Of a DNA stretch of 64,000 nt, positions 27,401 to 40,000 are shown piece after piece. Origin of the DNA: Semisulcospira habei (Eukaryota > Mollusca > Gastropoda > Semisulcospiridae). The position numbers were made by a program, and so were the translations under genes. The stretch is taken from assembly GCA_036245525.1 (NCBI GenBank), contig BTPG01000003.1, positions 157,554,439 through 157,618,438 of the forward strand, in the 5' to 3' direction. The notes beneath the pieces were generated by a model. It was not told the DNA's origin. It saw only the letters and a program-made list of their open reading frames with translations, and made no database searches. Within the stretch, counting starts at the first letter, position 1, and each line of letters starts with the position of its first letter.

Positions 27401-30400
27401 ACAATAGTCAACAACCTTAAAACATATGCAACACAAATCACTGCTAAAGCACAACTGATAGACACAAATCAATACAAAACAATACAATACTGTTTTATTG
27501 TACCTGAGGGAAAATTTGGTGCAGGAAGAGACAAGAAGATATACAGAAGGTAAGGCAACGAAAATACAGTGCTTCAGCCTTCCACTTCTAGTGTACATCC
27601 CTTCAGCTGTTTAACCCTTTTAGTCCCAAGGTCCCATTTCTCAAATTTTGGAGGTATTGCCTAATGACTATGTACCAGTTGCAGGAGAAGGTTTGACCAT
27701 GATAATTCAAAGGTAGTGCCAGATTAGCTTGGCGCCTGAAGGCGCCAAGCTAATCTGGCACTACCCTTAAATTATCATGGTCACTTGATCTCCTGCTGTA
27801 GAGACTCAAGGCTAAATGGGTTAATAAATAATAATAAAAATAATTATGGTATTTATAATGCGCTTATCTTATAATAATTATAACTCTAAGCGCGCACTCA
27901 CAACTCGCACACGCATGCGCACGCTTTAGACAATGATTGTATTGGATGCGTTGGGGGATGGGGAGCCAATGAAGAAGCTTGAGCAGGGGAGTGATGTGAT
28001 CGGATTTTTTCTTTCTGAGGACGAGGCGGGCAGCATTGTTCTGGACGCGCTGGAGAGTGAGAGTGGTGGAGTGAGGAAGACCGGAAAGGAGAGAGTTGCA
28101 GTAGTCAATGCGAGATAAGATGAGAGAGACAGCGAGTTTGGTGGCAGCTTCGGTAGTGAGGTATTTTCTGATCTGACTGATGCGGCGGAGGTGGAAATAA
28201 CATGACTGGGCCGTGGCGGAGACGAAGCTGGTCATGGAAAGAGAGGAATCGAGGATAACGCCAAGGTTCTTGACCGAGTCAGAGAGGGAGATGGGGGTGC
28301 TGTCGAGTTGAAGGTGGAGAGAGGGAGGGAGCTGGGAAAGTATCTGGCGAGTGCCTACCAGCATGGCTTCCGTTTTGTCGTCGTTCAGTTTGAGCTTGTT
28401 TGCTGTCATCCAGTTTTTCACGTCTTCATAGCAGTCAGCCGTGCGAGTCAGTAGTGTCTGAGTGTTGTCGAGTTTGTCTTTGTCTAGTAGTTGTGAGTCG
28501 TCAGCGTAGAGGTGGTGGTGTATGTGGTGAGACTGGATGATGTTGGACAGGGGAGAGGTGTAGAGTGTGAAAAGGAGGAGGCCCAGCACGGACCCCTGTG
28601 GAACGCCACAGGAGAGCCTGACTGGGTTGGAGGAGACGCCGTCGATGGTGACGGACTGCTGTCTGTCGGAGAGGTAGGAGAGAAACAAGGAGTGAGCAGA
28701 GTCAGTGATGCCAAAGGAGTGGTGAAGGCGGTGGAGGAGGATAGAGTGGTCTATGGTGTCGAAGGCGGCAGAGAGATCGAGTAGCGTAAGAAGGGAGATG
28801 TTGCCCAAGTCGGTGGAGAGAAGCAGGTCATTTAGGATATGTAGAAGGGCTGTTTCAGTGCTGTGATGTTTGCGATAGGCAGACTGGAAGGGACTGAGGA
28901 GGTTGTTGTCGGCGAGGTGGAGGTTGAGTTGGTTGAGGACAACCTTCTCAAGAAGCTTGGACAGGAAAGAGAGATTGGAGACTGGGCAGTAGTTCTTGAG
29001 TTCGTTTGGGTCGAGGTTGTGTTTTTTGAGGAGAGGACGGATGATGGCGGACTTGACGATATTGGGGACGGAGCCATTCTCTAGAGATGTGTTGATGATG
29101 TCGGTAATGAAGGGCAAAAGTTTTGGGAGGCTGTCCTGGTAGAGAGAAGCTGGGAGGGGGTCTAGTTCGCAGGTTTTGAAAGGCATGGACTTTATGGTCT
29201 TGAGGACTTCATCCTGAGAGATGGGGCGGAAGGACGAGAGGGGAGTGCCGGAAAAGGAGGGGGTCAGGAAGGCAAGGCAGAGAAGGCAGAGTGTCAAGTG
29301 TGTTGCGCAGAGTTTGGATTTTGTCGGAGAAATAGGAGGAAAAGCGGATGGTTGTTCTTCTTTGCTGTGTGTGTTGGGAAGAGGAGAGTCTTTAGAAGTG
29401 CCTAGGAGTGTGTTCATGGTAGTGTAGAGTGTTTTGTAAGAAGTGGATTCCAGGATTTTGTTTTGAAGGTATTTACGTTTGGAGTCGGAGATCATTCTGC
29501 AGACTTTGGATCTGGTGGTTTGGAAGATCTCTCTGTGAACGGTGAGGTCAGGGGGTTAATTTACAACCTAAACAAAACAAGTGTCCAACTGTGATCTTGA
29601 ATATCTTGCTTCTGACCTGACAGCATGACATGCACTACATGAACTGTGCAGTGACAAAAGATTGCCCCCTTATGTGTTGTGAGCGACAGACTACACTAGC
29701 CTGTACATGTACCTTTATGTTGTCCACAGTGACCACATCACGAAAGTCAATGCCAGAGGTGAAGTTCAAGGTCAGGTGGTTGGGGTTCACCTCCTCCCCA
29801 TTGACACGCACACCATCGATGACCCAGTCTCCCACCTGCCGACCACCATGCTGGGGCTGCCACCAGCGCAAACGTGTGCTTCCTTTCTTCGCACCAGGGG
29901 GCAGTTTCACACTGATAAAGCTTTACGTATATAAACAAAAAAAGAAAAGAAAAGATAAATGGTTGTAAAACTGAAACAGTATTTTGTAGAGTGTTTTGTA
30001 ACAAAATGTGCAGCCATTACAAGATAAAATTTGAGAGTGAACAAGGAGAAAGAAGAAAGAAAAATAAGAATAAAAGACATGACCATATCTTAGAGGTACC
30101 TGGGCAGCTTGGCTGCTTTTCGTTCTGTTACTTCTTTTCACTTCAAGCTATAGGTGCATTGATTGCAATTTATCAAGGCCCTTTGCTTGTGTAGCATCAG
30201 GCACTTTTCTAGCGAGATCACTGATCCATCTTCTGTGACTTGTACCCAGAAGGCGAGTCTGTATTTGTTGGCCATGAATCCCTTCACTGCTAATGTCCAG
30301 ACATGATGTCTCTGACAGATCGCAGAAGCATTAACCATAATAAAACCATCTGGCTCGTGCACAAAGATATGAAGGAGATCAGCAAGATGCAGAGATCCTC

Positions 30401-33400
30401 ATCAGCCCCGCAGTTGCTGAGGCTCATGTGGATCTATGTCTCTAGCATTTTCTTGCTGCTTGTGTTCCGGGAAAGGATTAACCCATTTAACCCGAAGGCG
30501 ACATTTCCTAAATTTTGGGGATACCATCAAAAGACTATGTACCAATTGCAGCGGATGGATCGACCATGATAACTCAAGGGTAGTGCCAGATTAGACTGGC
30601 GCCATCAGACGCCAGGCTAATCTGGCACTACCCTTGAATTATCATGGTCAATCCATCTCCTGCTGTAGTGTGTCAGAGCACTATAAAACAGAAAAAAAGG
30701 ATGAGAAAGTCTGAAATGTACGTGGGTGTAGTGTAGAGGTTGTAGTGAAGTTCACCCATAGGGAGCCAAGTGATGCCGCCGTCAGCTGAGTAGTCAAGTA
30801 GGACCCCCTGGTCACGCCGCATGGGCACAGTGTTGCAGCCAAACATAAAGTAAAACTGTACCAGCATGGCACCTGTCAGGTCCAAATCACGCGTCATCAG
30901 CATGCGACTACAGCTCTGAAATACACAAAAATGATCTTATTGTATTGTCAGCGACAGGATATTCATAAAATGTCTGCCAAGCATAAAACATCAACAAAAA
31001 CAAACGTTGGTAAGGTAATGTACACACTCGTAGATAGGTTACTAAATAAAATGCCACTTTTTCATTAATTACCAAACAACTTCCTAATAGGAATTAGCTA
31101 TCTTTCTACCAAGCCATCTCTAACCCATGTTTGTTTCCTCAAAAACATTACTGATGACATTACTGTCTGGAAGTGTCTACTACTTACTCAATTTCAGCCT
31201 AAGAACCTGTTGTGTTGAAACACAACCCGGGAGGCACTCAGGGAACCCTGCCTAGGGCCGAGAGTTGTCTCCCTCCCCTGCTCATCCGGTCACGTGCCAC
31301 GTGGCGTGAGCATTCAGTCGTTGCTACTTAGCTCAAGCAGTGCTGACGTTTTTAGCCTAAAGGACCTTGTACTGGTTCGAACCGGTTCTTAAAGGGCCAG
31401 TCGCTTTGGTTTGCTGTTGTTCTCTGGACTTCGTGCGGCGCTACTGGACAACCTAACCTTCTTCTTGTCGGGAGCTGGGTGTTATTTGTACTGGCACTTC
31501 TCTCTGTGGTTCTTTCCGTGGTTGTGTGTGGACTGTTAGGCGCGGACCCGCTCAGGACTTCTTATCCGTCGCGTGCTGTGGGCGCCATGGATGTTTCTTT
31601 TCCCGTCCCCGCAACTCATGAGAGGTAACATATCGGCCCCAGCCCTCGGCTGGCCCCCGGACCGGGTGCCTGCTTCGGTTTGTGGCTTCCCTTCGATCAT
31701 ATAGCTTCGCGCCGATCTCTCGTTTTTCGTTGGTGGGCTTTGCAGTGCCTGCGCCCGGTCGCTCGTCATGTCTGGTTTATGTTGCAGTAGCCAAGTGCTT
31801 ACATGCCAGCGGTGCATCAACTTCCAGTGGCCGAGCGATACGCATGAGTTCTGCCTCCCCTGTACTGGATGCGCGTCTGACCACTCCTGTGATATCTGAA
31901 TAGCCTGGCCGGAACAACGTTGGTCGCAACTGTGGGGGTTTTACCAGCGCGAGCGCCCGACGCCGGCAGCTGACCGTTTGTCCTTGGAGCCCCCCTCCAT
32001 GCCTGGAGTTTTACCCAGACGCGCTCACTCTGACCTTGGGGAGCGGACGACACGTCGGACACATGAGCCCAGCTCTTCACACAGGACTGCATCTTCCGTG
32101 ACTCCCGCCCGGACTAAGCCCGCTGACTCTTACGGAGAGATAGCACTAGGGCAGAGTGCCTGCATTACGGAGGCAGGCCTGCAAAGACGCGCTCCGCGCC
32201 ATCATTTGTCCACTGACAGTCCTGAGAGGTCTCGCCAGGATAAGCCTGCTGACTCTTACAGAGAGACAGCACTAGGGCAGAGTGCCTGCATTACGGAGGC
32301 AGGTCAGCAGAGACCCGTGTCCAAACGTCCACGGACTACTGACAGTCCTCACTACTCTCGCTCGGCCAGCACTCTAAGACGCTATGGCGCGTCTACCGAC
32401 AATTGGAGGAAGCATCATGATGCTCTACGCGATGGCCGTCACAGCCCCCGACCCGCCTCGTCCTCTATTTGTCTACTTCATGAGCTTTGGACCCGCGCTC
32501 CGCTTCTCACATGTTACGTCGCCCGTCATATTCTCCGCTGAGGCCTTATTGGAGGAGTTCGTCCGTCAGAGATCGCCGTCGCAGTCGCTCCCGTCATCGC
32601 AGCTGCTCCCGTCTTCACAGTTGCTCCCCCCGTGGCAGGCGCATGGCTCGCTCCAGGTCCCCGTCTCCCGGTTGCGCTTTGCCCCCACCCCCACCTTACC
32701 TGCACCAGAGGACACGACGCTTGCCGGCTGCTACCTTCTCTCGTCGAGACGTGGCTAGCGCGATCTCCGCCACCTGCACCCCTCACCGGATGTCGCTCCC
32801 TACGCGGGAGGAGGAGACTCTCAGTCTTCTCCCGGAGGATTCGGTTTCGGCCCTGCTTGGCGTGGACAGCCCCTTCCCCTCATCTCGCTCTGCTGCATCG
32901 CTACTGCATCGCCTAGGACCCCTTCGACGTCACGCACGGAAACGCTTGTCGGGATTGATGAAGCAGCTCGTCTGATCGCGGCTGCACTGCCTGAGTACGC
33001 GTGTCCCCAGTCCCCCCCCACTTAAGAGGAAGGTGTCCGCTTTGTCGACTTGGGCCGTCAGCAGAAGAGGTTCAAGTCTCTGCCTCAGCCACCTGGCTTT
33101 AAGGATCTGAGGGATTCCTTCTCAGCTCATCTCCAGGCCGATTCCCAGGAGTACTTTTTCTTCGCGGATCGCAAGTGGCCAGCTAACCTTGACATCTCCT
33201 TCCGCCAATCCTGGTATGCGGGACATTCCCAGTCTTTCAGCTGTCAGTTTCCATCGTTGGACCCTCAATCGATAGCCCAGCTTGGTGGTGCCACTCAGTG
33301 GATAAGACGGCGTCACTAGTACGGAACACCTTGGCCTGTGCGGGTTTCCTGGAGCTTCTCACTCAAGCTTTCATCCGTCGCATCAAGGACGCCTGGCAAC

Positions 33401-34003
33401 CTTCGCTTACGCCCTTCCTTGGTGACCTACTCGCCCTCGCTGGTCGCGGCAAACCGGGCAGCATATCACTCATGCGATGGTGGCCGCCTCCAACTGTGAC
33501 CTCATGCGTCGAGATGCTGTACTACTCGCCTGTCGTGGTATGCCCCCCGATCTGAAGACCCAGCTGCGTCGCGCTCCCCTTGGTGGCCCCCTCCTCTTCG
33601 GTGAGACCTCGCAGAAGGTGAAGGACGGGAATTCGGACTGCTGGCCCAGCAGAGTAACCACCTCTCGCTTTCAAGCAGCCCGCAATGCTGTGGGTCGCGC
33701 CCTGCGGACCTCCAGACCCGCTTCGTCCTTCACTCCAGCTCCCGTCAAGGCGCCCTGGCGGGCCCCCACCTTCGGCCGCGCTAGACCCGTTAGGACCTCT
33801 GCCACCGCCTGGCCCAGGTCTGCCCGCCACCGTGGGTGCGGGCAGGCCCCCTGACTCGATCCTGCTCCAGCCCCCACCGACTGCTCCTGGGTCTCCTGTC
33901 GGCGGGAGGCTCACCCTTTTCAGCGACATGTGGCGGTTGCTGCTGCCAGACGACCCCTGGGTACTCACCACCATCACCAAGAGACTCTTGATTTCCTTTC
34001 GTT

Positions 34004-34041
<38 letters not shown>

Positions 34042-37000
34042 AGATGCTCACCTTTGTGGACCGAGATTCCGTTGAACGAGCTGAAAGCCATCGCACTGTG
34101 CGGAGAGGTCGACTCACCTCTACAGAAGGCCGCCACAGAGGTAGTGTCTCATACCGACTCCCCAGCATTTTACAGCCGCCTCTTCGTGGTTCCCAAGCCG
34201 GGCGGCAAGTGGCGTCCTGTCATCGATCTTTCAGCCCTAAACAAGTTTATCGTGGCTCCGACCTTTCGCATGGAAACCGCCAGGACCCTCCGGGCCGCCG
34301 TGCAACCGAAGGACTTCGCGGTCAGCTTGGACCTCTCCGATGCATATCTCCATGTCCTCATGCAGGAGGTATCTCCGCTTCACGTTTGATGGGGTGATCT
34401 ACCAGTTTCGGGCCCTCCCGTTCGGTCTCAACCTCAGCCCGTGGGTTTTTACTCGCATAATGGATGCTGTCGTCGCCAAGGCCAGGCAGTCATCGTCCAG
34501 TCCAACCTCCAACTACTTGGACGACCTCTTCCTGAGGAATCAGTCAGAGACCGCCCTGAGGACGGACAGAGATTCCCTGCTCCTGTTGCTGTCGCGTTCC
34601 TGGTCAACACGGGCAAGTCGGACCTCACCCCATCTCACCGGTTTATTCATCTCGGCATGGAATTTGCGACAGACCTCAACAGAGTGAGTTTGCCAGAGCC
34701 TCGGATCCACAAGCTAGCCTCCTTGGCCACCCAGGTAGCACAGGCGAAGTCAGTCCCCGCCAGAGTTTGGCTTTAACTGCTCGGCTTGATGAATGCAGCA
34801 GAGGATCTCCTTCCCCTCGGTCGTCTTTACTCCCGGCCGCTCCAACTACACCTCCTGCTTCATTGGCGTCCGTCCTCCGGCGACTTAGATGCCCCGGTGC
34901 CTGTGCCTGAGATCCTTCGCTCACATCTGCAGCGCTGGACAGACACCTCATGGCTCGCTTCGGGAGTTCCTCTAGCTTCACCGCCCCCTCAGCTCTCGCT
35001 CTGCGTGGATGCAAGTCTCGCCGGCTGGGGTGCACACCTGCTACCGAGTTTCCTCTTGACGTCCGGCCTCTGGTCTCCGGACCTAGCAGACAGACACATC
35101 AACTGGCTTGAGCTGCAAGCGGTTTGGCAAGCCCTCATCGAGTGGGAAACACGCCTTCGCCACCAGGAGATCCTCGTCCTTTCGGACAACACCACAGTTC
35201 TTTCTTACATTTAGAAGCAGGGCGGTACGCACTCACCCGAACTTCTCCTCTACTGACTGATGCGCTGGTGCGAGGACCGCGGCCTATCCCTCCGAGCTCG
35301 ACACATCCCAGGACACCTGAACGTGTTGGCAGACTCCCTATCTCGGCACGGCCAAATACTCTACACGGAATGGAAGCTACAACCAGACATCTTTCAGATG
35401 ATCTGTGCTCACTGGGAGACTCCGATGATTGACCTATTTGCCACGAGGTGGAATCGCCAACTTCCCCTCTTCGTCTCCCCGATTCCAGACCCTCTAGCCT
35501 GGGCAGTCGACGCGCTCTCCATTCCGTGGGACGGCCTCATCGCGTACGCTTACCCCCCGATGGTCCTCGTCCCCAAAGTCCTACTCAAGATCAGAGGTTG
35601 CAACGCGGTCGTGTTACTGGTCTCCCTGTTCTCCTGGAACAGGTCTTGGACCACCGATCTAATCAGTCTCGCCACGGGCCCCCCTCTTCGTCTGCCCACC
35701 TCAGGGACAATGCTCAAGCAGCCCCGCCAGCCGCTTTAACACCCATGCCCGGAGCGGCTTCTCCTTCACTCCTGGAGATTGTGCGGCAAGCCCTCACCGC
35801 AAGAGGCTTTTCGAGTGCAGCAGTGGCAGCTATCGCTTCAGCCCGTAGACCCTCGACCAGACGCGTTTACGAGGGAAAGTGGCGAGTGTTCCAGTCCTGG
35901 TGCGCTGACCGACAACTCTCCCCTACTGATTTGACTTCTCCACAGCTCGCTGACTTCTTCCTCTGGCTCTTTGGAGACCAAGGCCTAGCCCCCATCACGA
36001 TCCGAGGATACATGTCCATGATTGCCAACACTTACCGTCACCTAGGCCACCCAGACCCTGGCGAAAGCAAAGACCTTTCAGACCTGATGGCGCACTTTGG
36101 CCTGCAGCGTCCGGTTCCCCGCTCACTGATTCCTCGCTGGGACCTACCTTGGGTACTGACGTGGCTGAACTCGGACAGGTTCGAACCACTTTCCCTGGCT
36201 CGGTTCTCGGATGTGACACGAAAGACTTGTTTCCTGTTGGCCCTGGCCACCGCAGCTAGAGTAAGCAAGCTATATGCGCTGTCGGCAAGCCCTGCCTGCC
36301 TCCTGTTCCCGGCAGACGGTTCTGTACAGCTACTCACAGACCCTGCCTTCTTCGCCATGACCAGGTCTCCCTTGACTGCGCCCCAGGTGATCACCATACG
36401 GATGCTGAAAGATGCAAGCTTTCCCGGGGAGACCAGGCAGCAGGATCCTGTGCACGCACACGCGTATACCTACGACGTACCAAGCCCGTCCGTCAAGGAC
36501 GGTCACGCCTCTTTCTGCCTTTGGCCCCCAGCAGAGAAGACATAACAGCTCAGACGATTTCTTCTTGGCTACGCTGGGTCATAAGGTCGGCCTACCAGGA
36601 CCTTTCCCCAGAAATTGCAAAGAGGCTCAAGATACGCGCAAATGAGGATCGAGCCATGGCCACGAGCGTTGCCTTCGATCACAACTGTGCTGTTCGAGAC
36701 ATCGTGGCAGCAGTGGGCTGGCGGGCAGAATCTACCTTCACCCACTTCTACCTCAGGGATCTGGCAGGCCAGCAAGACAACCTTGCACTGGTGGGGGACA
36801 TAGCTGCAGCGCAACACTCCCTCCCGGAGGCGCCGTAGGTATGCACTTAGCTGAAATTGTTGGAAGTTTTGCGACTGGGTGGATGGCTCTGTCTTAGCCC
36901 CACAGAAGGTAACTGGGGCGCGGCACCCCCCCCTCCTTTTCGCAATTCTTCCAGACAGTACTTACCGATGACATTACTTGGAGGACCCTCCCTCCTGCCC

Positions 37001-40000
37001 CGCTTGCCGCTGGTAAGCTAAGTATCACGACTGAATGCTCACGCCACGTGGCATGTGACCGGATGGGCAGGGGCGGGAGACAACTCTCAGCCTTAGGCAG
37101 GGTTCCCTGAGTGCCTCCCGGGTTGTGTTTCAACACAACAGGTTCTTAGGCTGAAATTGAGTAAGTAGTAGACACTTCCAGACAGTAATGTCATCGGTAA
37201 GTACTTTTCGAAAAAATATATTTTAGAGAATTTTAAAAAAAAAAAGAAACAATGATACAGGAGGTTACAAAAAGGACAACAAACAACCTCAGTAGCAAAA
37301 TGTCTGCGGGCCCACAACGGCTGCAGTGGGCACAGGCACAGTCGTGCACAGGCCCACTGTGGCCATTGTGGGTCTGAGGACCTTTGCTGGGAAGATTAAA
37401 TCCTTTGGGGTCCTGGCTGGCGAGGCCAGTTTCACTTCAGTGGCTGGAATCTTCAGTTCCTTGTCTGTGAAAAAGGCAGGGGAGTGCAGTAGAAAGCACA
37501 ATTATCCCAGTGCAGTGCAATAAACATACCCCTTACCCCAGTGAAGTGCAGGGCGTTGCCGGAGGAGAGGAGACGACAGGGTTTGGTGACTGTGCCTCCC
37601 ACCACCTTCAGCCAGTTGTCTGCGTTGTAACCTTGTGTGAAGTCCTCTTTCAGCTGTGAGGGGATGTCCACCACACTCTCACTGCAGTCAGTCCCCTGCC
37701 AGCCTTCATCACACCTATGCATGCAACACAATAAATAAGGCATTCAAAACGCTCCATACTTGATCTCTTCCAGCAGAAACCCAGGAAGCAAAAGGCCCTG
37801 AAGCCGACGTTGGTCGCATTGGGCCCACGCACAGCAGTGCATGGGCCCACTGCGGCAGATGTCAGACTGAGGACCTCTGCTTATTGGGCATGGGAAGGCC
37901 TGATATGCTACTTGCCGATGTCAAGTACCTCAGGAACCCTTTAGCTGTTATCAAGCCCTTTTGTCAAGGAGATGCTTGCAGGAAACACCTAGACAAAAGT
38001 GCTACCGACAGCCAATTCAAAACATATCCTACCCACATGTAAACCAAAACACTGCTGCTGCATGATGTGTTGAAACATGGGGGCAAGAGAGAGGAGGGGA
38101 CTGGTGACAGTGAGTATAAATTGTCATTAGCTACTGTATCTTCCTTTCACTGACAACCTGTCTTGAGAAACACTCAAGTTAACCCATATCATACTGAGGC
38201 TAAAAGCTTCAAATTTGTAGACTGCCATATGCAAGCTACATTATAGTACTTACAGTTAAGGATATAGATCAATGGCTTTAGTTCAAGGGTGGTGCCAGAA
38301 TAGCTTGGCACCTAGAGGTGCCAAGCTATTCTGGCACTACCCTTGAACTATTTTAGTCAAACTTATTTCACACACTGGAGTATTCCAAATGATAAGGGTT
38401 AAATCTCACAGCGCTGACTTACACGCATGCTGCATGGTGACAGCGGCCATGACCACTACACAGCCCAGGACACTGCTGTCCAATGTAAAGGTTGGCCAGG
38501 GCCCATGCCTCAGTTTCCTGAAAGCCAGGAGCCTGCCGCCAGCGGAATCGCGTCGCCTTTGACCTGTCACACAAACACAGGTCAGACTCGATATAAAATC
38601 ATGGATGGTGAAATCCATAAAATGCGACCATGGTTTAAAGTGTACATGTTTAATTAAGGTCTGTTAAGGTATGGGCGGGGGTGAAGAGGGAGGGGGAGGG
38701 GGGAGGTATTGAGGACTAGGTCAACCCATTAAGCCCTGACAAGCTGTGACCATGATAGTTTAATGGTGGTGTCAGAATAGCTTGACACCGACTCCACCCT
38801 TTAAGTATCATGGCTGATCTGTCTCCAAAACTGTGACCTAATCCAAGACCTAAAATCTTTTGTCCTCAGGGCTTAGTGAGTTAATGAGTGCGTTTGTGCG
38901 TGTATGCGCGTGTTTGTGTTTAGTGGACTATATATTTTGTATCACTGTGCTTTGATGTCCCTGTTTTATGTATATTTTGTACTTAGTTAGTTGTAGCTGC
39001 TGTAGCAACGGCAGGTACGAAAAATGACATAGTCACTGACTGTGTTAATATCTTCACCATTGTAAAATGAATTTTTCAATTAAAATGCATTTTTTTGAAA
39101 AATACTTACCGATGGTATTACACTTAGGAAATGGCTCTTAGCTGGCCTAATTTTAGCCAAATTTTGGTTGTGTCCGTATAAGGGGGTGTTGGCAGGAGTG
39201 GGGCGCCATAGACCATGCCAAACCCGAATAGCCTCCCCTTACTCACATCCGGTACAAGATTACCCAGCATACCCCAGTTTAGTTCTTAGCGAACTGCGGC
39301 AAGCGGGGCCGGAGGGAGGGACCTTCGAGTAATACCATCGGTAAGTATTTTTCAAAAAAATGCATTTTAATTGAAAAATTCATTTGTTTTCTCAAAACAC
39401 ATTACCGATGGTATTACACTTAGGAAGAATCACAAAGAGGAGGTGGGTGCCGCTATAGCGCCCCTACTGCCAACCACATTGCCCACAAACTCGCCCTCCT
39501 GCAGCACACTCCCGATAATTTTAGCTAAGATACCTGCGGCGCCTAGGGCACCGGGAGGGAGTGTTGCGCTGCTGCGGTGTCTCCCACCAGCGAGAGGATC
39601 TGTCGCTGGGAGGAGAGGTCCCTCAGGTAGCAGCGGGCGAAAGTGGACTCCGCTCGCCATCTCATAGCCGCCACAAGACTTTGACTGCACCGGTGCTGTC
39701 GCAGCGGAACTTGCGGCCATGGCTCTGACCTCGTGCGCCGCGATGTGCAACATGTGGCATCTACAGGTCAACGTCCTGGAAGGCCGGGCGGATAACTCCC
39801 CGGAACCAGGAGGAGAAGGTCTGGGCTGAGATACCACGTCTACCTGTGGACAGAGGGAGAAAACAGGTGTGTGCGTCCCCCTGCGCCAGCTTGGTCCGGC
39901 GCAGGTACACACGGAAGACTCTCACCGGTTCCTATTGTCTGGGCTACTGAGTGGAATCTGACACTCGTACGGGCAGACAGACATAGACTGTAGGGCAGCC

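Larger units (their letters stand above)
31131..37234 (+). mobile_element. DIRS-3: full-length DIRS-type retrotransposon, decayed
   Basis: Left end TTGTTTCCTC at 31131, right end near 37234. Inverted repeats share GTCTGGAAGTGTCTACTAC and AACACAACCCGGGAGGCACTC. Order on the plus strand: gag with split start (31587), RT/RNase H/methyltransferase-like region, recombinase. Stops and frameshifts occur in each part. The internal complementary region has lost its centre (36958-36961). It lies in the intron between exons 8 and 9. Confidence 0.93.

Noticed and set aside
33930..34170. Poly-Pro/poly-Gly frames around 34000
   Set aside because: Created by the C homopolymer in DIRS-3; the RT frame is better placed by its motifs on both sides.
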